A stretch of DNA of 64,000 bases from Chthoniobacterales bacterium (lineage in GTDB: Bacteria; Verrucomicrobiota; Verrucomicrobiia; Chthoniobacterales; UBA10450), in the NCBI GenBank assembly GCA_035274845.1, contig DATENU010000016.1, forward strand, positions 62,001-126,000, in the 5' to 3' direction. The notes below the pieces were generated by a model. It was not told the DNA's origin, made no database searches, and worked only from the letters and a program-made list of their open reading frames with translations. Every line of letters starts with the position of its first letter. Position 1 is the stretch's first letter. The position numbers were made by a program, and so were the translations under genes. Shown here in pieces: positions 16,978-25,973 of this stretch.

Positions 16978-18000
16978 TCAACGCAGCCGCGCTTCGAGCT
17001 TCGGCAGGTAACCGTGGACCGGGTCGTGATCAAGAATCCGGTTCTGGGTGCGGAGGAGTTGGCCGAGCTGGGCGCGCACCAAACCTGGGAAGGTCCTGAG
17101 CAACTCCGAGAGCGTGCCCGAGTAAACTGCCTCGCGGTTCTGCCATTCTTGCTCATCGCTCGTGATGGAGCCATCTCGCCGGAAAAGCAAAAGCTGTCCC
17201 ACGTGAGAGAACCGTTCGCCTTCGATGACGGCGTCGAGGGCAGCGTGAATCTCTCGCGGCAGGTCCCTGGCCTTGCGAAGAAAGTCGTGCAGCGTTCGCG
17301 GCGCCTGCACCATTGGCTTGGCGACGAGGCGAGTAGATGGAACGTGGGGAACCAAATCGAGATCATTTACATAACGGAACGTGACCGCTCCCAGCGCTTG
17401 ATCGAACGCGGTTGAAAATGCCGGGTCGCCCACCCGGGGCTGTCCATATGTAAACACGCCGGCGATTTTTCGCCGATAACCGAAATGGAAGAGCGCGGCA
17501 GCCAGCACCGCGAGCGCACCGCCAAGACTGTGGCCCGTGACGAATAACCGCGTCTCCTCACCGCGAGCGAGTTCCACGACAGCGTCTCGCATCGCCTTGG
17601 CGACTTCGCCGAGGCCATTGGCGAATCCGCCATGAACCCGTCCCGGGACCTCCGCGACCGCTTCCTCACCCGTCAGGACGCGTTGATGAACCTTCAGGTT
17701 GGACAGCCAATCGTCGGCGTTGATCGGTTCGGTGCCCCGAAAAGCCAGGACTATGATATCACCGCGCCGAGCGACAAATCCCTGCGTCAGGAACCCGCAA
17801 AAAATGCGCGGCTCCTCAAACCCCCATTTGGCCAGAAAGCGTTCTACATCCGTTTGCGCTGAATAGGTCAGCACCGCCGCATTGCACAAGGCCACGGCAT
17901 TGAGCGCGCTTTCACCTTCGGCGGCCGGGTCGAAATTCCAGGACCAGTCCTCGCGGGGGCGCTCGTTAAGCAGGTCCAGGATGGGGTCCATGTCTGCCAT
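16978..18000 (-). CDS. Class 3 lipase (fungal-lipase-like)
   Basis: This 340-residue protein has the lipase class 3 nucleophile elbow FVTGHSLGGALAVLAAALF (Ser about residue 157), the downstream region VFTYGQPRVGDPAFS with the Asp-loop FRYVNDLDLVPHVP, and the lid segment VLAFRGTEPINADDWLSNL. There is no signal peptide; it starts MADMDPILDLLNERP at 18000, so it may act in the cytoplasm or be exported by other means. It has a Lys/Arg-rich C-terminus without a recognised domain. It probably hydrolyses acylglycerols or similar esters. It faces the Minf_1886 gene divergently. Confidence 0.88.
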   Translation of the reverse strand: MADMDPILDLLNERPREDWSWNFDPAAEGESALNAVALCNAAVLTYSAQTDVERFLAKWGFEEPRIFCGFLTQGFVARRGDIIVLAFRGTEPINADDWLSNLKVHQRVLTGEEAVAEVPGRVHGGFANGLGEVAKAMRDAVVELARGEETRLFVTGHSLGGALAVLAAALFHFGYRRKIAGVFTYGQPRVGDPAFSTAFDQALGAVTFRYVNDLDLVPHVPSTRLVAKPMVQAPRTLHDFLRKARDLPREIHAALDAVIEGERFSHVGQLLLFRRDGSITSDEQEWQNREAVYSGTLSELLRTFPGLVRAQLGQLLRTQNRILDHDPVHGYLPKLEARLR

Positions 18001-18167
18001 GGGGGTATGCGGGCGTTTTTAACAGGAACGCTCTTACTTTCAAGAATGAATCGTCCGGCATCCGGCGCGCCTCGTCCGGACGCGATTTCAGTTTCCTGCG
18101 CGCAAGAGTTGCTCGCAGGAGCGTTATTGCATATGATGGGTGCCCTCGGTAAAACGGGCGGGATAAC

Positions 18168-18608
18168 ATGCAAAAAATAGGATTCGCGGAAGCTCTCGAT
18201 TCGATTGTGGCCAGCGACCCGCGCTATCAGCGCGAGGCCTACGTTTTTCTTCGAGACGCGCTCGATTACACCACCAAGCAGCAAAAGAAGGCCAAAGGCG
18301 CTTCAGTTCGGCACGTGGCCGGGCCGGAATTGCTCGAAGGAGTGCGCCAGTATGCGCTGAAGGAGTTCGGGCCGATGGTGGTGACGGTGTTGTCCTATTG
18401 GGGAATTCGGTCGTGCGAGGATGTCGGGCACATGGTCTTTAATCTCATCGGGGCAGGGATCTTCGGAAAGACCGAGGAAGATTCGATCGAGGATTTCAAG
18501 AACGTCTTTGATTTCCACGAGGCGTTCGTCAAACCGTTCGAACCGCAAAAGCGTTCCCATCCTGACGTTCCGCTTGGACTTCCCGCGTCTGCGCCGAAGT
18601 TGTCCTGA
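18168..18608 (+). CDS. Minf_1886 family protein of unknown function
   Basis: This is a 146-residue protein. The segment SDPRYQREAYVFLRDALDYT, then RHVAGPELLEGVRQYALKEF and WGIRSCEDVGHMVFNLIGAG match the small cytoplasmic family known from Methylacidiphilum (Minf_1886) and other verrucomicrobia and planctomycetes. The function is not known. It is followed after 38 bp by the M16 peptidase in the same direction. Confidence 0.85.
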   Translation: MQKIGFAEALDSIVASDPRYQREAYVFLRDALDYTTKQQKKAKGASVRHVAGPELLEGVRQYALKEFGPMVVTVLSYWGIRSCEDVGHMVFNLIGAGIFGKTEEDSIEDFKNVFDFHEAFVKPFEPQKRSHPDVPLGLPASAPKLS

Positions 18609-18646
18609 ATCGAGCCGCGCCGGCTGAGGGGCTCTCGTTCGTTTGT

Positions 18647-21232
18647 ATGCGTAGCGCTCATCTCAACCCTGGGTCACCGGACGCCGGTCCGGGCGTCACC
18701 TTCCCGCCGAGCTCCGCGCAGAAACGTGTCCTTCCCAACGGTCTAACCATTATCGTGCAGGAGGATCGCAGTGCGCCGGTGGCGAGCGTGCAGGCGTGGT
18801 GCGGGACCGGGAGCGTGGATGAGAACCAGCATCTCGGCGCGGGGTTGTCGCACATCCTCGAGCACATGCTCTTCAAGGGAACAAAAACAAACCCGGCCAG
18901 CGCGATCACCCGGAAAGTCCAGGACGCCGGCGGCTATATCAACGCCTACACCTCGTTCGATCGCACGGTTTACTGGATCGATGTCCCGAAGGATGGAGTT
19001 CCCGTGGCGCTGGAGGTTTTGTCCGACGCGATGATGAATTCGACCCTGCCCACGGAAGAGTACGCGAAAGAGCAGGAGGTGATCCGCCGCGAGTTCGCCA
19101 TGGGCATGGATGATCCCGACCGGATGGCGGGACAATTACTTTTCGCGACGGCGTTTCAGCGTCACCCCTACAGGCTGCCGGTCATTGGGTTGATCGACGT
19201 TTTCAACCAGCTCACCCGCGACGACGTCCTGCGTTATTACCAGACCCGTTACGTCCCGAATAATCTCACGTTTATCGTGGTGGGCGATGTTGAGGCAGAC
19301 GCAGTGTATCGGCAACTCGGCGAGCTTTTTGAGGCGTATCCCGCAAAATCGCTCCAACCGGTTTTCATTCCGGCCGAACCGTCCCAACTCGGCCGTCGCG
19401 AGGTGGACCAGGAATTTGTCACCGAGCTGACGCGTCTCTCCCTGGCCTGGCATATCCCGGAAATCACCCATCCCGATGTCCCGGCGCTGGACATTCTCTC
19501 GACGATTCTCGGCGACGGCCGGAGCTCGCGCCTCTACCGGCGGGTGCGCGAAGAGGAGGGCCTGGCCTACGGGGTGTCCGCTTTTTCTTATACCCCCGGC
19601 GACCCCGGACTGCTCGGGATCGACGCAACCGTTGAGCCGGCCAATCGCCCAAAGACACAGGCGCTCATCCTGCAAATTGTCCACGACATAAAGGAAACTG
19701 GCGTCACTGCCGAGGAGCTGGCCAAGGCGAAGAAGATTTCGCTGAGCCACCACCTCGGTTCGCTCACGACGATGCGGGGACAGGCCTCCGATCTCGGCTC
19801 GAATTGGTTCCTGACCCGGAACCTGAACTTTACTCGCGATTATCTCGACGCCGTCCAGCGACTCACCTCCGGCGACATCCGCGGCGTCGCCGCGAAATAT
19901 TTGGTCGACGACAACCTCACGATCGTCTCGCTGAATCCAAAGACCGGCCAGCACGGCGAGGCCGAGCGGGTGACCGCAATTGCAGCGGGCGAAATCCAGA
20001 AGGTGGAGCTGTCGAACGGGCTCCGGCTTCTGGTTCGCGAAGACCCGCGTCTCCCGCTTGTCTCCATGGCAGCGGTATTTCGCGGCGGGCTGATGGCGGA
20101 AACGAACGCGACGAACGGGATCACGCGATTGATGGCCAAGACGCTGTTGAAGGGAACGAAGACCCGGACGGCCGAGCAAATCGCCGATACGATCGAGGCC
20201 GTCGGTGGCAGTATCGGAAGTGACGCGGGGAACAATAGTTTCAGCGTAGCGGTTGACGTCACGCAGCCGGATTTGCAACTTGGCGTGGAAATCCTGGCGG
20301 ACGTCCTGTTGAACGCGACGATGCCCGAGTCCGCCCTCGAGCGGGAACGCGAAGTGCAGCTCGCGGGAATAAAGGAGGACGAAGAGCAGCTGACCACCGT
20401 GGCCCGCAATATTTTGCGCCAGGCGCTCTTCCGCGATCATCCCTACGCACTGCGCGGCAAAGGCTCGGCCGAATCCGTTGCGGGGCTGACCCGGAAACAA
20501 TTGGTCGGCTTTCGCGATCGCCTTCTGGTGGCGCGTAACGGGGTCGTCTCCGTTTTTGGAAACGTAAAGGCCACGGAGGTGCGTGAGCTTTTTGAAAAAG
20601 CGCTCGGCAAGATGAAACCGGGCGAGCTCGCTTTGACGGCGCCGCCGCAACCGGAGCCGCTCAAGGAGACGGTGGCGGTCGAAAGTTTGAAAGAAAAGGC
20701 GCAAGGCGTTTTGATGGCAGGATTCCGCGGAACGGACATTTTCAGCGCGGACCGCGCCGCGCTGGAACTGATCGACGAAGCCAGCAGCGATCTCGGCTCC
20801 CGCTTTTTCGTCCGGATCCGCGAGCAGATGGGCCTTGCCTATTACGTGGGCGCAAGCCAGATGCAGGGATTGGTTTCGGGATTGTTTCTGTTTTACCTCG
20901 GAACCGATCCGCAAAAGATCGAGCCGGTGAAAGCGGCGTTGCTGGAGGAAATCCGGAAGCTGGCGACCGAAGGGTTAACCGAGGCGGAACTGGCGCGCGC
21001 GAAGAAGAAATTGATCGGGCAACAACAGATCGCGAACCAGAGCAACGACTCGTTTGGTTACATGGCCGCGCTCGACGAGCTTTTCGGGCTCGGTTTCGAT
21101 CATTACAAAGCGCTCGAACGCGACGTCGAGGCGGTCACGTTGGGGGAGGTTCGGCGCGTTGCCGCGAAGTACTTCCTGGACCAGCCGTACGTTCTGGCGC
21201 AGGTGCGGCCGCCCGGGGCGTTGAAGCGCTGA
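18647..21232 (+). CDS. M16 (pitrilysin) zinc metallopeptidase, two fused halves
   Basis: The 861 residues make two complete M16 repeats. The N-half has the zinc motif GLSHILEHMLFKG (inverted HxxEH, about residue 69) and the downstream Glu in EYAKEQEVIRREF. The C-half (about 445-861) lacks HxxEH, has VFRGGLMAETNATNG in its place, and resembles the non-catalytic partner half. This is the layout of processing-peptidase-like bacterial enzymes that are normally two adjacent genes. There is no obvious signal peptide from the ATG at 18647. It probably degrades short peptides. Confidence 0.92.
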   Translation: MRSAHLNPGSPDAGPGVTFPPSSAQKRVLPNGLTIIVQEDRSAPVASVQAWCGTGSVDENQHLGAGLSHILEHMLFKGTKTNPASAITRKVQDAGGYINAYTSFDRTVYWIDVPKDGVPVALEVLSDAMMNSTLPTEEYAKEQEVIRREFAMGMDDPDRMAGQLLFATAFQRHPYRLPVIGLIDVFNQLTRDDVLRYYQTRYVPNNLTFIVVGDVEADAVYRQLGELFEAYPAKSLQPVFIPAEPSQLGRREVDQEFVTELTRLSLAWHIPEITHPDVPALDILSTILGDGRSSRLYRRVREEEGLAYGVSAFSYTPGDPGLLGIDATVEPANRPKTQALILQIVHDIKETGVTAEELAKAKKISLSHHLGSLTTMRGQASDLGSNWFLTRNLNFTRDYLDAVQRLTSGDIRGVAAKYLVDDNLTIVSLNPKTGQHGEAERVTAIAAGEIQKVELSNGLRLLVREDPRLPLVSMAAVFRGGLMAETNATNGITRLMAKTLLKGTKTRTAEQIADTIEAVGGSIGSDAGNNSFSVAVDVTQPDLQLGVEILADVLLNATMPESALEREREVQLAGIKEDEEQLTTVARNILRQALFRDHPYALRGKGSAESVAGLTRKQLVGFRDRLLVARNGVVSVFGNVKATEVRELFEKALGKMKPGELALTAPPQPEPLKETVAVESLKEKAQGVLMAGFRGTDIFSADRAALELIDEASSDLGSRFFVRIREQMGLAYYVGASQMQGLVSGLFLFYLGTDPQKIEPVKAALLEEIRKLATEGLTEAELARAKKKLIGQQQIANQSNDSFGYMAALDELFGLGFDHYKALERDVEAVTLGEVRRVAAKYFLDQPYVLAQVRPPGALKR

Positions 21233-21300
21233 AGGGTCGAAGCGTTAGAGCGATAGGCTTCCGCGCTTCAACGCTTTAACTCTTCAACGCTTCATCTATC
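21228..21300. repeat. Short inverted repeat after the M16 gene
   Basis: Related units (ttgaagcgctgaagg, then cgcttcaacgctttaactcttcaacgcttc in the opposite sense) form an imperfect palindrome between the M16 peptidase and the DUF1844 gene. It begins within the last codons of the peptidase gene. Confidence 0.5.
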
Positions 21301-21308
21301 TTCCTCGC

Positions 21309-21746
21309 ATGGCCGAAGTTCAAACCAATACACAGTCGGGCGAGATGTCGCAGCGCTTCATCGAATTTGTGATGATGCAGGCCCAGAACGCCGCGCTTTT
21401 TCTCGGGCAGATCCCAAATCCGCAGACGGGTCAGGGCGAAGTGAATCTCGAGCTGGCGAAAATGTTTATCGATCAGCTGAGCATGATTCAGGAAAAAACC
21501 CGGGGGAATCTGACCAACGAAGAGGGAGCGGTTTTGCGAAATACCCTCTCGAATTTGCAGATGGCGTTCGTCGAGGTGTCGCAAGAAACGCGGGGCCAGA
21601 AGTCCGGCGTTACTTCCCAGCCGGAGACCAAACCGGAACCGCCGGAGCCTTCTCCGACGTCTTCGGGCGAGGAAGCGGCTAGCCCGGAAGCGCCCCAATC
21701 CGAAGGCGAATCCCGGAAGAAATTCACGAAGAGCTACGGCGCGTAG
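21309..21746 (+). CDS. DUF1844 domain protein
   Basis: This 145-residue protein has the DUF1844 core RFIEFVMMQAQNAALFLGQI and LELAKMFIDQLSMIQEKTRG (about 15-65), and a Pro/Glu/Ser-rich disordered tail (about 100-145). The family is widespread in acidobacteria, planctomycetes and verrucomicrobia with unknown function. It lies downstream of the M16 peptidase. Confidence 0.85.
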   Translation: MAEVQTNTQSGEMSQRFIEFVMMQAQNAALFLGQIPNPQTGQGEVNLELAKMFIDQLSMIQEKTRGNLTNEEGAVLRNTLSNLQMAFVEVSQETRGQKSGVTSQPETKPEPPEPSPTSSGEEAASPEAPQSEGESRKKFTKSYGA

Positions 21747-21750
21747 GTCG

Positions 21751-21836
21751 GCGGCGCGCCTGGAGGGCGGAGCTCTGCGACGCCGCGTGGCCTCGCCAGT
21801 GACGCCGCCCAGGCTCGCGGAGCTCGGCCCTCCAAA
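21751..21836. repeat. REP-like palindrome (tggagggcggagctc type)
   Basis: Outer arms tggagggcggagctc (21761-21775) and the complementary ggagctcggccctcca (21819-21834) enclose a GC-rich stem of gacgccgc units. A decayed relative sits inside the fadJ coding sequence at 47503-47553. Confidence 0.7.
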
Positions 21837-21876
21837 TTCGTGCGACCTTGCACCGCTTTTCGCACGTATAGCTTGG

Positions 21877-22986
21877 ATGCCCTCGAAGAAGAAACTGCGC
21901 GCGGAAAAGAAGAAAATCGACGAGATCGAAGTTGCGCCTGATCCGGTCGCGGTCGCGGAGGAAGCCGGCCTGCGTTACGTCAGCGACGAGCAGCCCGGTT
22001 ACACCCGAAAACGCAAAGGCGACGACTTCGAATACTTCGATACCGAGGGAAAACGAATCAGGGATGAGACCCGCCTCCTTCGCCTGAATCGTCTCGCCGT
22101 TCCGCCGGCTTACACAGACGTCTGGATTTGCCCTGCCCCGAACGGCCACATCCAGGCGACCGGCCGCGATGCGCGCGGCCGGAAGCAATACCGTTACCAC
22201 GAGCGCTGGCGCGAAACGCGCGATGAAAACAAATACGAACGCATGGTTGTTTTCGGCAAGGCGTTGCCGAAAATCCGGCGGCGAGTAAATCGCGACCTCA
22301 AGCGGCGCGGGCTGCCACGTGAGAAAGTGCTGGCGACCGTGGTCCAACTTCTCGAACGGACTTTCATTCGGATTGGAAACGAGGAATACGCGAAGGAAAA
22401 CAAATCATTCGGCCTGACCACCATGCGCAGTCACCACGTGGAAGCGACGGCCACCAAGCTGAGGTTCAGCTTTCGCGGCAAAAGCGGGATCAAGCACGAG
22501 GTCGACGTGACCGATCGACGGCTGGCGAAGATCATTCGGCAGCTGCAGGATCTGCCTGGGCAGGAAGTTTTCCAATACGTCGACGAAGAGGGGGAAAAGC
22601 GGAAGGTCACGTCGGAGGATGTGAACGAGTATCTCCGCGACATCACCGGCGACGATTTTACCGCGAAAGATTTTCGGACCTGGGCGGGAACCGTCCTGGC
22701 CGCGATGGCCTTGAACGCGCAGGAAGCCTTTGAAAACAAGACCCAGGCGAAGAAGAACATCAAAGACGCTATTACGGCTGTGGCCAAAATCCTCGGAAAC
22801 ACGCCGACGGTTTGCCGGAAGTGTTACGTCCATCCGGCCGTGCTCGAAACCTATCTAAATGGCGCGATGATCGAAGGCCTCAAACAGAAGACTGCCGACA
22901 CTCTGGAACGAAAGCGGGGCGATCTGAAGTTGGAAGAGTCCGCCGTCATGAATTTCCTGCAGGCCCGGCTCAAGAAAAAAGCGTAG
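21877..22986 (+). CDS. DNA topoisomerase IB (eukaryal/poxvirus type)
   Basis: This protein of about 369 residues starts at the ATG at 21877 (MPSKKKLRAEKKKIDE); the frame upstream is a repeat element. It carries the type IB catalytic set: LTTMRSHHVEA, a beta-hairpin Lys (RFSFRGKSGIKHEV), DFRTWAGTVLA with Arg, and the nucleophile Tyr in VHPAVLETYLNGA near the C-terminus. Such enzymes relax supercoils through a 3'-phosphotyrosine. Bacterial homologues are sporadic and probably spread by horizontal transfer. It has a Lys-rich N-terminus. Confidence 0.93.
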   Translation: MPSKKKLRAEKKKIDEIEVAPDPVAVAEEAGLRYVSDEQPGYTRKRKGDDFEYFDTEGKRIRDETRLLRLNRLAVPPAYTDVWICPAPNGHIQATGRDARGRKQYRYHERWRETRDENKYERMVVFGKALPKIRRRVNRDLKRRGLPREKVLATVVQLLERTFIRIGNEEYAKENKSFGLTTMRSHHVEATATKLRFSFRGKSGIKHEVDVTDRRLAKIIRQLQDLPGQEVFQYVDEEGEKRKVTSEDVNEYLRDITGDDFTAKDFRTWAGTVLAAMALNAQEAFENKTQAKKNIKDAITAVAKILGNTPTVCRKCYVHPAVLETYLNGAMIEGLKQKTADTLERKRGDLKLEESAVMNFLQARLKKKA

Positions 22987-22995
22987 AGACGCGAA

Positions 22996-23109
22996 TTGGA
23001 GACGGCGAAATGGAGACGGCCTGCCCACAGGCCGTTGGGGGAAAACGGAGCTGCATCCCTCCGGCACGAGGGCGTGCCGGCTCCAAGCACGAGGGCGTGC
23101 CGGCTCCAA
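22996..23109. repeat. Repeat cluster with tandem 23-bp unit
   Basis: The unit gcacgagggcgtgccggct+ccaa is present twice in direct tandem at 23064-23086 and 23087-23109. It is preceded by a ggcctgcccacaggcc palindrome at about 23019-23034. Related copies are at 25888-25910 and 26694-26722, so the mla operon and the GT2 gene are bracketed by the same repeat family. Confidence 0.75.
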
Positions 23110-23115
23110 TCCTGA

Positions 23116-24132
23116 CTATCGCGTCCGCGGTGGCGGAGTGGGGGCGGCCGTTTTCCGCGGCGGCTTGGTTGTTTTCTTGGTTGGAGTCGCCTCGGGCGCG
23201 GCCCGTTCGTCCTGCGGATATTTCTTCGTACTTGGCCAGATCAGGCGCCACGGCTGCGTCTTCACAGTTTCGGTCAGCTCCTTTACGTTTTGGCCGCTCG
23301 CTTTGAGGTCCGGCCCCAGTTGACTGAGGTCAGTCAAGACTCCCTTCAACTTGTCGGACGATTCGCGAAAATTCTGCAGCGTGATCTGGATGTTGTCGTT
23401 GCTGGAAAGATCGGTGCTGATCTTCTCCACGTTCTTGAGCGCAACGGAGAGCGAGCTGTCGCGGCCGGTCAGGTTCGTTAAGTTTTCGACGAACGTGCGA
23501 AACTGGGCGAGGCCCATATTGAGCTGAGAGCTTTCATCGGTGATTCGGCTGAGGTTTTGCGCGGTCGTTTGCAGTTCCTTCAAGGTGGCGGTGGCTTCGG
23601 TGGCCACCGGCTTCACGATGTCGAGCATTTTGGAAATGGACTCGCCGAAATCCGGGACCCGTTCGCCGGCGAAAACTTCGCCGTCATTGGCCCGCCCGGA
23701 ACTCTCGTTGCCCTGGGTAATGTCGATGGCCACTTCTCCGAGCAGGCCGAGGGTGATGAGGCGCGTTCTGGCGTCTTTGTAAACGAGCGCGTTCTTGTCC
23801 ACCTTCACGTCAATGCGCGCTTCGTATTTCGGCTTGTCGGCGGGCGTTGGGCTGGGATCGCCGGCGTGCAACACCTCGGCCGCCGCGATCGCCTTGGCCG
23901 CCTCTTCTTTAGACACCGGCGAAAACAATTTATCGACCTGCCCGATCTTGCGTCCCGCCAGCAACACCGGCGCGCCTTGTTTGATCCCGGCGGCGTTGTC
24001 CATGTAAATCCGATACGTCACTAGCGGGCGGAACAATCCCGGCGCCCCGAGCAGAATCAGGATAAAGGCCAGCACTGCGATCGTCGCCAGGACGAGCAGG
24101 CCGGTCAGGACTTCATTTCGTTGCAACTGCAT
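23116..24132 (-). CDS. mlaD: MlaD/MCE-family lipid-transport substrate-binding protein
   Basis: The protein has 338 residues. One N-terminal membrane helix (VLTGLLVLATIAVLAFILILL) is followed by the MCE domain (YRIYMDNAAGIKQGAPVLLAGRKIG, about 40-150). A long helical segment follows (about 160-290, with LSRITDESSQLNMGLAQF and repeated LTD/LSQ heptads) that could form the tunnel seen in MCE assemblies, and then a Lys/Pro-rich tail (KKTTKPPRKTAAPTPPP). It sits in the inner membrane and carries lipid through the periplasm. It overlaps mlaF by 20 bp. Confidence 0.9.
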   Translation of the reverse strand: MQLQRNEVLTGLLVLATIAVLAFILILLGAPGLFRPLVTYRIYMDNAAGIKQGAPVLLAGRKIGQVDKLFSPVSKEEAAKAIAAAEVLHAGDPSPTPADKPKYEARIDVKVDKNALVYKDARTRLITLGLLGEVAIDITQGNESSGRANDGEVFAGERVPDFGESISKMLDIVKPVATEATATLKELQTTAQNLSRITDESSQLNMGLAQFRTFVENLTNLTGRDSSLSVALKNVEKISTDLSSNDNIQITLQNFRESSDKLKGVLTDLSQLGPDLKASGQNVKELTETVKTQPWRLIWPSTKKYPQDERAAPEATPTKKTTKPPRKTAAPTPPPRTR

Positions 24133-24904
24133 CTTTGCTTCCTTCCAGAATGGGGCCTTCCGTGCTACCGCTCAAGAACTGCGCCACCACGGGGTTGGTC
24201 GAGTTTTTGAACGCCTCGGCTTCGCCCTGTTCAATAATTTTTCCCTGATAAAGCATCGCCATCTGGGTGCCGACACGAAACGCGCTGTCCATTTCGTGCG
24301 TCACGATGATCGAGGTGACCTTCGAGCTCTCGGTCAGGCTGATGATTAATTCGTCGATCACCGTCGCGATGACCGGGTCCAGCCCGGCGGAAGGCTCGTC
24401 GAACAGGATCAGCTCCGGTTCCATGACGAGCGCGCGCGCCAGGCTGACGCGCTTCCGCATCCCGCCGCTCAACTCCGAGGGCGCCTGACTTTTCGCGTCG
24501 AGCATTCCGACCATCTCCAATTTCTCGTCCACGATTCGATCGATCTCGACGCGGCTTTTCTTCGTTAATTCCTCGAGAGGCAAGGCCACGTTGTCGCGCA
24601 CGTTTCGCGAGCTGAGGAGCGCGGAATACTGATAAACCATCCCGATTTGGGCACGAACCTGCTGGAGTTTTCGCCGGTTCAACCGCGTAATTTCGAATTG
24701 CTTAAAGAAAACCGAACCGCTGTCCGGCTGCAGAATCCCCAGGATCAAACGCAGGATCGTGCTTTTGCCGCTGCCGCTCTGGCCCATGATCACGAGGCGA
24801 TCGAGCGGCTCGACCCGGAGCGACACGCCATCGAGAACCTGTTTTTCGTCAAAGCTGAGGCGGACATCGCGCAGCTCGACCACGTCGGGAATCGGCGCGC
24901 TCAT
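24113..24904 (-). CDS. mlaF: ABC transporter ATP-binding protein, MlaF type
   Basis: This protein of about 263 residues starts at the ATG at 24904 (MSAPIPDVVELRDVRLSF). It has Walker A GQSGSGKSTILRL, the signature LSGGMRKRVSLARAL, Walker B ELILFDEPSAGLDP and the switch His in IIVTHEMDSAF. MRKR after the signature and the insertion pattern fit the Mla/Ttg2A lipid-transport ATPases. It overlaps mlaE by four bases (ATGA) and mlaD by 20, so the three are cotranscribed. Confidence 0.94.
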   Translation of the reverse strand: MSAPIPDVVELRDVRLSFDEKQVLDGVSLRVEPLDRLVIMGQSGSGKSTILRLILGILQPDSGSVFFKQFEITRLNRRKLQQVRAQIGMVYQYSALLSSRNVRDNVALPLEELTKKSRVEIDRIVDEKLEMVGMLDAKSQAPSELSGGMRKRVSLARALVMEPELILFDEPSAGLDPVIATVIDELIISLTESSKVTSIIVTHEMDSAFRVGTQMAMLYQGKIIEQGEAEAFKNSTNPVVAQFLSGSTEGPILEGSKDAVATK

Positions 24905-25755
24905 GTGGGAAAGAAAACCGTGTAGATGATGTTGAAGAGCGTATCGAAACCGATCACGGTCGTGATTGCGGTGACGACGCTCGAGGTGGTAGCGTTGCCG
25001 ACGCCTGCCGCACCGCCAGTCACATTCAATCCCCGGTAGCACGCGATCGCCGCGATCAACGTTCCGAAGAGAAAACTTTTCAAGATGCCGGTGATGATGT
25101 CGCGGATGAGGAGCGAGTTGATGACCAGGTCGTTAAAGTAAACCAGGGGAATGTTGAAATAGGCGTAGGAGATAAAGCAGGTCCCAATAATGGCAGCGAT
25201 GCTGGAAACGACGGAGAGGCACGGCATCAACGCGAAGAGGGCCAGCATTCGCGGCGCGACGAGAAAACGCAGCGGACTGATGCCCATCGCTTCGACTGCT
25301 TCCACCTCTTCGTTTACTTCCATCGTCCCGAGTTCCGCGGTGAAGGCTGCGCCGATTCGGGCCGCCAGCATGATGCCGGTCATTAACGGTCCGAGTTCCC
25401 GCGTGAAGGCGATGGCCACGAGGCCCGGGACCAACCGCTCCTGGCTGAAGCGTTCCAGCTGATACCCAGTCAGCAGCGCCATCGTCAGCCCCAGAAAGAA
25501 GGAAACCATCGCGACGAGCGGGACGGATCCGACTCCGGCGCGTTCCGTATGCCGGAAGAAACTCGCGGCGCGGAAGGGCGCCCGGCCCCGCCGCATGTTA
25601 GCGACGGTCTCGGTGAAGGTGTGGACGATGAACCAAAACATGCCGCCGATTTCCCGGAGAAATCCGCGGCCTTTCTGCCCGATTTCCTGGACCACCACCA
25701 CGGGATTGGTGGCGAGGGGTCCATTTGAGTCGGCGCTCTGATTTTCTTCGGCCAT
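24901..25755 (-). CDS. mlaE: ABC transporter permease, MlaE type
   Basis: This protein of about 284 residues is taken from the ATG at 25755 (MAEENQSADSNG); the frame extends further upstream, but that part is repeat DNA. It has five hydrophobic segments, with the MlaE signature LTREVLGPL-like region read here as IAFTRELGPLMTGIMLAARI and LGTMEVNEEVEAVEAMGISPLR, a strongly conserved cytoplasmic coupling loop. It forms the inner-membrane channel of the MlaFED complex. It is first in the operon and divergent from the GT2 gene. Confidence 0.94.
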   Translation of the reverse strand: MAEENQSADSNGPLATNPVVVVQEIGQKGRGFLREIGGMFWFIVHTFTETVANMRRGRAPFRAASFFRHTERAGVGSVPLVAMVSFFLGLTMALLTGYQLERFSQERLVPGLVAIAFTRELGPLMTGIMLAARIGAAFTAELGTMEVNEEVEAVEAMGISPLRFLVAPRMLALFALMPCLSVVSSIAAIIGTCFISYAYFNIPLVYFNDLVINSLLIRDIITGILKSFLFGTLIAAIACYRGLNVTGGAAGVGNATTSSVVTAITTVIGFDTLFNIIYTVFFPT

Positions 25756-25973
25756 GTTCAGGGGGAAGGTGCCCCAGTTCCCTGAGGTGAAAAGCAAAAT
25801 TGGAGCTGGCTCCGGATGGAGCCGGCTGCAATGGAGCCGGCCTGCCCTCAGGCCGGGAAGGGGACGCCATGACGCGCTAGCCCAACGGCACGAGGGCGTG
25901 CCGTCTCCAAAGGCCCACAAATTACGTGCGCGGCGGAAGGGATCAGGATAAATAACCTCTCTTTCCAGATCCC
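25756..25973. other. Divergent mlaE / GT2 intergenic region with repeat
   Basis: These 218 bp hold a ggcctgccctcaggcc-type palindrome (about 25839-25854) and one copy of the gcacgagggcgtgcc unit at 25888-25910. The promoters for both flanking genes must lie here or within the repeat; I could not pick out convincing -35/-10 boxes. Confidence 0.5.

Noticed and set aside
19136-20914. Reverse open frame of 592 codons
   Set aside because: Antisense to the M16 peptidase; long only because of high GC and codon bias.
23064-23109. Possible start of a CRISPR array (two 23-bp direct repeats)
   Set aside because: The repeats are directly adjacent with no spacer and there are no cas genes.
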